DNA from: JALZDI01 sp965653225
GTDB lineage: Bacteria > Actinomycetota > Actinomycetes > Propionibacteriales > Nocardioidaceae
NCBI GenBank assembly: GCA_965653225.1
Contig: CBFGZI010000155.1
Coordinates: 1-7,962 of the forward strand
Direction: 5' to 3'
Length of the DNA stretch: 7,962 nt
Positions 1 to 5,008 of the stretch are shown in pieces; positions within the stretch are counted from its first letter, which is position 1, and each line of letters begins with the position of its first letter. The position numbers and the translations under genes are program-made. Below the pieces are notes generated by a model. The model did no database searches. It worked only from the letters and a program-made list of their open reading frames with translations, and was not told where the DNA came from.

Positions 1-114
1 CCACGTGCCGGTGGTCGAGACCCACTCGTGGAACGGGCCGTGCCGATGTCGGCGTCGGGCGGCTGGGTGTTGGGCGAGACGATTCAAGGAGCCGTTGCGC
101 ACATGCAACAGAAC

Positions 115-146
115 TTGACGCTAGCGAGCCCGGGATGGGCTAGACT
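115..146 (+). promoter_or_regulatory. Weak sigma70-like promoter candidate
   Basis: TTGACG at 115-120 resembles a -35 box and TAGACT at 141-146 fits the actinobacterial TANNNT -10 pattern. The spacer is 20 bases, longer than the usual 16-19, which lowers confidence. A start around 152-155 would give a transcript of about 105 bases ending at the terminator at 239-258. Confidence 0.3.
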
Positions 147-238
147 GCTCAAAACTGGGCATTCCGACTATCCCGCATGCATCGCGACAAAGTGACGCCG
201 TGCGGCAAAAGGGCGACCCCGGTGCCGGGGGGACACCG

Positions 239-258
239 AGGCCGCTAGAGGCCTTTTT
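239..258 (+). terminator. Rho-independent terminator reading rightward
   Basis: AGGCC (239-243) pairs with GGCCT (250-254) around the loop GCTAGA, and a run of five T (254-258) follows, the classical layout on the + strand. A second hairpin sits just upstream: CCCCGG (217-222) with CCGGGG (225-230), or alternatively CGGTG (220-224) with CACCG (234-238), which would stack directly on the terminator stem. The T-run lies only on the + strand, so this stops transcription arriving from the left and protects the 3' end of the convergent sugar-nucleotide gene. Confidence 0.7.
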
Positions 259-280
259 ACCTGATCATCACCGTCTGTGG

Positions 281-1354
281 TCAGACATCGGTGGAAAAAC
301 GTACGGCACCGTCGCTAATTGTTGCGCCCGCCCACACCCGCGCACCGGCGCGGAACTCGCAGTCGGCGCCGATCTCGGCGTTCTCACCGACCACGGCCTG
401 GTCCAGCACCGTGTGCTGGCCGACGGTCGCCCGCGCCGCCACCACGCTGTCGCGTACGACCGCGCCGGGCGCCACCACGGCGCCGTCGAAGACCACGCTG
501 GCCTCCACCAGGGCGCCTTCACCGATGCGCGCGCCCGCGCCGATCGTGCTGCCGCCACGCACCGCCGCGTCGGGTGAGACGTCCGCGCCGTCGAGGACGC
601 GCCGCTCCCCCGGCGGCTCGCGGTAGGCCGGGGAGGACGCGATGCCGCGTACGAGGTCGGCGGAGCAGCGCACGAGCGCGGCGGGCGCGCCCACGTCGAG
701 CCAGTACGCCGACTCCAGGTAACCGGTGACCGTGGCGCCGGCGGCCAGCAGGCGGGGGAACGTCTCCCGCTCCACCGACACCGGTCGTCCGGTCGGGATG
801 CCGTCGAGCACGCTGCGCCGGAAGACGTAGCAGCCGGCGTTGATCTGGTGGCTGACCGGGTCCGGCGACTTCTCCACGAACGCGGTGACACGCCCGTCCT
901 CGTCGGTGGGGACGCAACCGAACGCCCGCGGGTCGGGGACCTCGACCAGGTGCAGCGAGACGTCCGCGTCGCGCTCGGCGTGCTGCTTGACCTGGGCGGC
1001 GATGTCGTGCCCGGACAGGACGTCGCCGTTCAGCGCGACCACCGGGTCGTCCGGGCCGCTGTGCAGCATGTCCGCGACGTTGCGCAGCGCGCCGGCCGTA
1101 CCCATCGGGTCGGTCTCGGTGACGTACTCCAGCCGCACGCCCCAGGCGGCGCCGTCGCCGAACACGGGCTCGAACGCCTCGGCCCGGTAGGAGGTCGCCA
1201 GGAGCACGCGGTCGACCCCGCTGGCGGCGAGCTTGCTGATCTGGTGTGCCAGGAACGGCACCCCCGCCACGGGCAGCAGATGCTTGGGGTGGTTGACCGT
1301 CAGGGGCCGCATCCGGGTACCGAGCCCGCCGGCCACGATGATCGCCTCGAGCAT
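281..1354 (-). CDS. NDP-sugar pyrophosphorylase (mannose-1-phosphate guanylyltransferase-like)
   Basis: A 357-residue two-domain nucleotidyltransferase that should join a sugar-1-phosphate to an NTP, giving an activated sugar for cell-envelope polysaccharide or glycolipid synthesis in the cytoplasm. Seen directly: an N-terminal Rossmann-like domain with the glycine-rich GGLGTRMRP loop at residues 9-17, PKHLLP at 23-28 (the usual form is PKPLLP; the lysine is kept), NGD with the metal-binding aspartate at 109-111, FVEKSP at 159-164 and WLDVG at 218-222. From about residue 259 to 350 it has hexapeptide-type repeats (VSPDAAVRGGSTIGAGARIG and similar) predicting a left-handed beta-helix. This architecture is typical of ManB/GMPP-like enzymes in actinomycetes, but base and sugar specificity cannot be read from motifs, so glucose-1-phosphate thymidylyl- or uridylyltransferase activity remains possible. 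The ATG at 1354 has no clear Shine-Dalgarno; nearby upstream ATG and GTG codons are out of frame. It is transcribed away from the monooxygenase. Confidence 0.88.
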   Translation of the reverse strand: MLEAIIVAGGLGTRMRPLTVNHPKHLLPVAGVPFLAHQISKLAASGVDRVLLATSYRAEAFEPVFGDGAAWGVRLEYVTETDPMGTAGALRNVADMLHSGPDDPVVALNGDVLSGHDIAAQVKQHAERDADVSLHLVEVPDPRAFGCVPTDEDGRVTAFVEKSPDPVSHQINAGCYVFRRSVLDGIPTGRPVSVERETFPRLLAAGATVTGYLESAYWLDVGAPAALVRCSADLVRGIASSPAYREPPGERRVLDGADVSPDAAVRGGSTIGAGARIGEGALVEASVVFDGAVVAPGAVVRDSVVAARATVGQHTVLDQAVVGENAEIGADCEFRAGARVWAGATISDGAVRFSTDV

Positions 1355-1424
1355 CCGTCGATCATGGCACGGGCGCGGGCGGTGGCGGTGCGCCCGGGGT
1401 GGACCGCATCACACCCGCCATGCC

Positions 1425-1454
1425 TTGACACCGACGGTCCGCTGAATGTTACAT
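1425..1454 (+). promoter_or_regulatory. Putative promoter of the monooxygenase gene
   Basis: A perfect -35 consensus TTGACA lies at 1425-1430. Eighteen bases on is TTACAT (1449-1454), a poor -10; CATAGT at 1466-1471 is closer to consensus but too far away. The transcript would carry a leader of roughly 75 bases before the ATG at 1538. A weak -10 would fit a promoter that depends on an activator or is controlled by a regulator bound at the overlapping 9-mer repeats (1446-1468). Confidence 0.45.
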
Positions 1455-1468
1455 CGGCAATGACACAT
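1446..1468. repeat. Paired 9-mer, candidate operator
   Basis: ATGTTACAT (1446-1454) is a perfect odd palindrome about its central T. ATGACACAT (1460-1468) repeats it with 7 of 9 bases identical, starting 14 bases later. Both overlap or immediately follow the predicted -10 of the monooxygenase promoter, where a repressor site is expected. No regulator gene is in the window. Confidence 0.35.
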
Positions 1469-1537
1469 AGTTGATGGCTGGTCCAGGACCGTTGTCCTCA
1501 GGCGCCGGCCCACCACGACCTCCAGGAGGCCGCGCAC

Positions 1538-3130
1538 ATGGCGACCGCGACCGCGAGCCCGGCGACCGTCTCCCCCGAGCCCGCACAGCGCCCGGGTGGC
1601 CCCGAGCCCACGCCCGTCGACCACCGCGTGGTCATCGTCGGCTCCGGCTTCGCCGGCGTGTGCATGGCGATCCAGCTCAAGCTGCGCGGCATCAACGACT
1701 TCGTCGTGCTGGAGAAGGACGCCGACCTCGGCGGCACCTGGCGCGACAACACCTACCCCGGGTGCGCGTGCGACGTCCCGTCGTACCTGTACTCCTTCTC
1801 CTTCGAGCAGAACCCGCGGTGGACGCGGATGTTCGCCCCGCAGCAGGAGATCTGGGACTACATCCGCCACTGCGTGAACAAGTACGGCATCGAGTCGCAC
1901 TTCCGCTTCAACGCCTCGGTCAGCGGCGCGGAGTTCGACGAGACGACCGGCGTGTGGGAGGTGCACGTCAACGACGCCGAGGTGCTCACCGCCCGCGCGT
2001 TCGTCACCGGCGTGGGTGCGCTGCACAAGCCGAAGGAGCCCGAGCTGCCGGGGCTGGAGACGTTCGAGGGAACGACGTTCCACTCCGCGCACTGGAACCA
2101 CGACCATGACCTGACCGGCCGCAAGGTCGCGGTGATCGGCACCGGCGCCAGCGCGATCCAGTTCGTGCCGCAGATCGCCGAGGAGGTCGAGCACCTCGAC
2201 CTCTACCAGCGCACGCCGCCGTGGATCACGCCCAAGCCCGACCGTGAGATCGGCGTACGCGAGCGCGACCTGCACGCCCGCTTCCCGATCGGCCAGCGCA
2301 CCATCCGCAACCTCCTCTACTGGGCGATGGAGGCGCGCGGCGTCGGGTTCGCGGTGAACCCCAAGCTGATGAAGGCGATCGAGCTCTCGGCGCGCAAGCA
2401 CCTGAAGAAGCAGGTGCCCGACCCGGAGCTGCGCGCCAAGCTGACGCCCGACTACGCCATCGGCTGCAAGCGCGTGCTGCTGTCGAACGACTACTACCCC
2501 GCGCTGCTGCGCGACAACGTCGACCTGGTGACCGACGGGATCTCCGAGGTGCGGCCGAACGGCATCGTCACCGCCGACGGGACGTTCCGCGAGGTCGACA
2601 CGATCATCTTCGGCACCGGCTTCGACGTCAGCGGAAACCTCACGCAGATGAAGATCGTCGGCCGCGAGGGCGAGGAGCTCAACGACGTCTGGGACCGCAA
2701 GGGCACCGGCGCGCACCTGGGCATCACGGTGTCGGGCTTCCCCAACATGTTCCTGCTGGTCGGGCCCAACACGGGGCTCGGGCACAACTCGATGGTGTTC
2801 ATGATCGAGCGGCAGGTCGACTACGTGATGCAGGCGCTGGGACTGCTGGAGTCGGAGAACGCGGCGTACGTCGACGTGCGCGAGCCGCGCCAGGACGCCT
2901 TCGTCGACTGGGCGCAGAACCGGCTCGGGCACAGCGTGTGGCAGGGCTGCAACAGCTGGTACCTCGACGAGAACGGCCGCAACTTCACCATCTGGCCGCA
3001 CTTCACCTGGAAGTACTGGCTGGACACGCGCAAGCTGCGTCGGGACGAGTACGACGTGGTCGCGGTGTCGGAGCTGCCGGTCAACGGTGCAGCCGACGGT
3101 GCGTCCGAGCGCGAGGCGCAGCCCGCCTGA
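1538..3130 (+). CDS. Flavin-containing Baeyer-Villiger-type monooxygenase
   Basis: A 530-residue cytoplasmic class B flavoprotein, predicted to use FAD, NADPH and O2 to insert oxygen into a ketone (giving an ester or lactone) or to oxygenate a soft nucleophile. Seen directly: FAD-binding GSGFAG at residues 35-40; GGTWRDNTYPG at 65-75, the BVMO-associated segment; FEGTTFHSAHW at 176-186, which fits the family fingerprint FxGxxxHxxxW at every fixed position; NADPH-binding GTGASA at 201-206; and FGTGF at 358-362. Length matches single-chain type I BVMOs. Residues 1-28 are a low-complexity Ala/Pro/Thr extension, and the Ala/Glu-rich last 15 residues also look unstructured. The ATG is set by AGGAGG at 1524-1529, eight bases upstream. 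It is the first gene of its unit, with a TTGACA promoter and a repeated 9-mer upstream. Substrate (cyclic ketone, steroid, aryl ketone or alkane-derived ketone) cannot be inferred, and no lactonase or dehydrogenase partner is adjacent. Confidence 0.92.
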   Translation: MATATASPATVSPEPAQRPGGPEPTPVDHRVVIVGSGFAGVCMAIQLKLRGINDFVVLEKDADLGGTWRDNTYPGCACDVPSYLYSFSFEQNPRWTRMFAPQQEIWDYIRHCVNKYGIESHFRFNASVSGAEFDETTGVWEVHVNDAEVLTARAFVTGVGALHKPKEPELPGLETFEGTTFHSAHWNHDHDLTGRKVAVIGTGASAIQFVPQIAEEVEHLDLYQRTPPWITPKPDREIGVRERDLHARFPIGQRTIRNLLYWAMEARGVGFAVNPKLMKAIELSARKHLKKQVPDPELRAKLTPDYAIGCKRVLLSNDYYPALLRDNVDLVTDGISEVRPNGIVTADGTFREVDTIIFGTGFDVSGNLTQMKIVGREGEELNDVWDRKGTGAHLGITVSGFPNMFLLVGPNTGLGHNSMVFMIERQVDYVMQALGLLESENAAYVDVREPRQDAFVDWAQNRLGHSVWQGCNSWYLDENGRNFTIWPHFTWKYWLDTRKLRRDEYDVVAVSELPVNGAADGASEREAQPA

Positions 3131-3156
3131 CCGCTCTGGCTTCCTGCCCTCACTTC

Positions 3157-3189
3157 GCGTCAAGTTGGCGCGAACTTCGCGCCTGACGC
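3157..3189. repeat. Hairpin-forming inverted repeat A
   Basis: GGCGCGA (3167-3173) pairs with TCGCGCC (3177-3183) around the loop ACT, and GCGTCA (3157-3162) pairs with TGACGC (3184-3189), with AGTT (3163-3166) bulged on the left arm. That makes 13 base pairs in total. It begins 27 bases after the monooxygenase stop codon. The left arm overlaps the outer repeat ACTTCGCGTC at 3152-3161, so the two pairings exclude one another. Confidence 0.65.
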
Positions 3190-3204
3190 ATCCCTCTCTT
3201 ACGC

Positions 3205-3248
3205 CGACATTGCGCAAGGTTCCCCTAGGGGAAGTTTGCGCGATGTCG
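3205..3248. repeat. 44-bp near-perfect palindrome B
   Basis: The segment is centred between 3226 and 3227 on CCCCTAGGGG. Its two 22-base halves are complementary except at three positions, and the ends are CGACAT and ATGTCG. With no loop at the centre it could be extruded as a cruciform or fold in RNA as a long stem. No T-run follows, so it is not a standard terminator. Length and symmetry are well beyond chance for a spacer of this size. Confidence 0.75.
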
Positions 3249-3332
3249 ACGCGAAGTTCACCTACGCGAGGTCTCGACGGGGTTGTGTGCATGCCGTGAC
3301 GACCCCTTGTTGGCTTGGCCAACCGTCGTGGC

Positions 3333-3347
3333 AAGGTGGGCTCAATG
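3333..3347 (+). promoter_or_regulatory. Ribosome binding site fixing the transporter start
   Basis: AAGGTGG at 3333-3339 lies five bases before the ATG at 3345. An in-frame TTG at 3315 would add ten residues (ANRRGKVGS after the initiator), but it has no such site and falls inside a small hairpin. The ATG is therefore the preferred start. Confidence 0.7.
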
Positions 3348-4811
3348 ACTGACGTACTTCATCAGCAACCGTCCCAGCAAGACAGAGGCTTCTTCGGACA
3401 GCCACGCCCCCTAGCGACGCTGTTCGGCGTGGAGATGTGGGAACGCTTCTCCTTCTACGGGATGCAGGCGATCCTCACGATCTACCTGTACTTCAACGTC
3501 AGTCAGGGCGGTCTGGGGCTGCCCACCGCCAGTGCGACCAGCATCGTGGGTGCGTACGGCGGACTCGTCTACCTGTCGACGATCTTCGGTGCCTGGGTCG
3601 CCGACCGGATCATGGGCAGCGAGCGGACGCTGTTCTACAGCGCGATCATGATCATGTTCGGCCACGGCGCGCTCGCGCTGCTGCCGGGCATCGTCGGTGT
3701 CGGCGTCGGGCTGTTCCTGGTCGGTGTCGGCAGCGGTGGGCTGAAGGCCAACGCCACCGCGATCGTCGGCACCCTGTACGCACCCGGTGACGAGCGGCGC
3801 GACGCCGGGTTCTCGCTGTTCTACATGGGCATCAACATCGGCGCGCTCATCGGTCCGCTGCTGACCGGGCTGGCGCAGACCGACATGGGCTTCCACTACG
3901 GCTTCGGCCTGGCCGCGATCGGCATGGCCGCCGGCCTCACCCAGTACGCCTTCGGCCGCCGCAAGCTGCCGGACGCCGCCCGCGAGGTGCACAACCCGCT
4001 GCCGGCCTCGGGCTACCGGGCCATGGTCGGCGCCACTGTGGGTCTCGCCGTGCTGGTGACGGTGTGCGTGGTCACCGGCCTGCTGACCGCGGGCAACCTG
4101 GCCACTGTCGTCACCGTCCTCGCGGCGATCGCCGCCATCACGTACTTCGTGGTGATCCTGTCCAGCAAGAAGATCACCGCGGTGGAGCGGTCGCGGGTGC
4201 AGTCCTTCATCCCGATGTTCCTGGCCAGCGCGGGCTTCTGGAGTCTTTACCAGCAGCAGTTCACGGTCGTCGAGATCTACGCCGACCAGCGGCTGAACCG
4301 CAACCTGTTCGGGTGGGAGATGCCGATCGCCTGGGTGCAGTCGATCAACCCCATCTTCATCATCGTGCTCGCCGGGGTGTTCGCGGCGATGTGGACCAAG
4401 CTCGGGCCACGCCAGCCCTCCACCCCGCTGAAGTTCGCCCTGGGCACGATGAGCATGGGCGTCGCCTTCCTGATGTTCCTGCCCATGGCGAACAGCGGCG
4501 CGGGGAACGCACCGCTGCTGGGACTGATCGCGATCCTGCTCATGTTCACGATCGCCGAGCTGCTGCTGTCCCCGGTCGGGCTCTCCCTGGCCACCAAGCT
4601 GGCACCGGAGACGTTCAGCACCCAGATGGTCGCGCTGTACTTCCTCTCCGTGGGACTCGGCACGTCCGCAGCCGGATGGCTGGCGACGTACTACAGCCCG
4701 ACCAACGAGGTGCCGTACTTCGGGGTGCTCGGCGCCGCGGGCCTGGTGCTCGGCGCGGTGGTTCTCGTGCTCACGCCGTTCATCCGCAGGCTGATGCAGG
4801 GAGTCCACTAG
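3345..4811 (+). CDS. Proton-coupled oligopeptide transporter (POT/PTR2 family)
   Basis: A 488-residue integral membrane protein of the major facilitator superfamily, predicted to import di- and tripeptides with protons across the cytoplasmic membrane. Seen directly: the POT signature ExxERFxxYG as E30, E33-R34-F35 and Y38-G39 in the first helix; GGLKAN at 131-136, with the conserved helix-4 lysine at 134; the PTR2 segment FYMGINIGALIGP at 159-171; and AELLLSPVG at 404-412, whose preceding helix and glutamate 405 correspond to the conserved helix-10 glutamate region. Hydrophobic segments run throughout, and two extra helices at about 226-248 and 251-272 fit the HA/HB pair of bacterial POTs, giving 14 in total. 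Length is normal for DtpT-like proteins. It lies 214 bases after the monooxygenase in the same direction, too far and too structured a gap to assume one operon. Nitrate or drug substrates cannot be excluded. Confidence 0.9.
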   Translation: MTDVLHQQPSQQDRGFFGQPRPLATLFGVEMWERFSFYGMQAILTIYLYFNVSQGGLGLPTASATSIVGAYGGLVYLSTIFGAWVADRIMGSERTLFYSAIMIMFGHGALALLPGIVGVGVGLFLVGVGSGGLKANATAIVGTLYAPGDERRDAGFSLFYMGINIGALIGPLLTGLAQTDMGFHYGFGLAAIGMAAGLTQYAFGRRKLPDAAREVHNPLPASGYRAMVGATVGLAVLVTVCVVTGLLTAGNLATVVTVLAAIAAITYFVVILSSKKITAVERSRVQSFIPMFLASAGFWSLYQQQFTVVEIYADQRLNRNLFGWEMPIAWVQSINPIFIIVLAGVFAAMWTKLGPRQPSTPLKFALGTMSMGVAFLMFLPMANSGAGNAPLLGLIAILLMFTIAELLLSPVGLSLATKLAPETFSTQMVALYFLSVGLGTSAAGWLATYYSPTNEVPYFGVLGAAGLVLGAVVLVLTPFIRRLMQGVH

Positions 4812-4840
4812 CCGCACTCACCCGGCCGAGGGGGTATCGA

Positions 4841-4898
4841 CGACTGGCGCGTTGCGGTTGGGTTGGCCCCTGCAAACCCAACCGCTTCGCGCCACTCG
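4841..4898. repeat. Long inverted repeat C downstream of the transporter
   Basis: An 11-bp perfect stem, GCGGTTGGGTT (4854-4864) with AACCCAACCGC (4875-4885), encloses a 10-base loop. It continues outward past a TT/TT mismatch into TGGCGCG (4845-4851) with CGCGCCA (4888-4894), then past a C/C mismatch into CGA (4841-4843) with TCG (4896-4898): 21 pairs in all. It starts 29 bases after the transporter stop. It may end or stabilise that mRNA, although no T-run follows. Confidence 0.75.
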
Positions 4899-4930
4899 AC
4901 GGCGGCCGGGCACCGCAACGCGCCACTCGA
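4881..4930 (+). repeat. Direct repeat that duplicates one arm of the stem
   Basis: The 19-mer at 4881-4899 (ACCGCTTCGCGCCACTCGA) recurs at 4912-4930 with only TT changed to AA. The second copy matches the left arm better: TGGCGCGTTGCGGT (4845-4858) is a perfect 14-bp complement of 4912-4925. The left arm can therefore pair with either copy, giving two mutually exclusive structures. Confidence 0.7.
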
Positions 4931-4953
4931 TGCTGGGCGCCGCATGACCCCGC

Positions 4954-5001
4954 TTGCGTCCGTACGACCGTGGGCTATGGCGCTCGCTTCGACGGACGCA
5001 A
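4954..5001. repeat. Inverted repeat D just downstream of cbs
   Basis: TTGCGTCCGT (4954-4963) is the exact reverse complement of ACGGACGCAA (4992-5001). With one bulged A at 4964 the stem adds CGA (4965-4967) with TCG (4989-4991), about 13 pairs around a 21-base loop. It lies seven bases beyond the cbs stop codon, on the minus strand's 3' side, and may protect or end that transcript. No T-run follows on either strand. Confidence 0.6.
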
Positions 5002-5008
5002 CACTGCG

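Larger units (their letters stand above)
1..280. other. Left-edge region without an assignable gene
   Basis: No frame gives a recognisable protein. One + frame entering from the left edge stops at 116-118 and another at 193-195; either could be the last codons of a gene lying outside the window, but neither shows a motif. A minus-strand frame near the edge also stays open, so the direction of any edge gene is unresolved. A short candidate ORF at 103-195 (30 codons, AAGGAG at 86-91 eleven bases upstream) has no recognisable content. The segment does contain a promoter-like pair (115-146) and a + strand terminator (239-258), listed separately. Confidence 0.5.
3131..3344. other. Palindrome-rich spacer between monooxygenase and transporter
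   Basis: This 214-base spacer has no plausible gene. Most of it is occupied by three nested or overlapping inverted repeats between 3152 and 3257, described separately. A smaller hairpin, GTTGG (3309-3313) with CCAAC (3319-3323), extended by GACG (3298-3301) with CGTC (3324-3327), sits just upstream of the transporter ribosome binding site. No T-run follows any of these stems, so none is a textbook intrinsic terminator, and no convincing -35/-10 pair for the transporter was found. Confidence 0.6.

Noticed and set aside
103..195. 30-codon ORF preceded by AAGGAG
   Set aside because: Its spacing of 11 bases is poor, it overlaps the promoter-like boxes, and the peptide has no recognisable feature; not enough to call a gene.
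217..238. 6C RNA, suggested by a run of six G (six C on the minus strand) in a hairpin loop
   Set aside because: The 6C motif needs two adjacent C-loop hairpins on the transcribed strand. Only one such loop exists, and the terminator T-run lies on the opposite strand.
1409..3334. Long open frame on the minus strand opposite the monooxygenase (about 640 codons)
   Set aside because: It is a by-product of strong third-position G/C bias in the real + gene. The translation is Arg/Val/His/Leu/Asp-rich low-complexity sequence with no motif, while the + frame has every family motif.
1538..4811. Monooxygenase and peptide transporter as one functional operon
   Set aside because: The 214-base gap full of palindromes and the lack of a biochemical link argue against joint function, although read-through cannot be excluded.
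3411..4817. Long minus-strand open frame opposite the peptide transporter
   Set aside because: Same mirror effect. The product is His/Gln/Arg/Glu-rich with no domain, and the POT motifs lie on the + strand.
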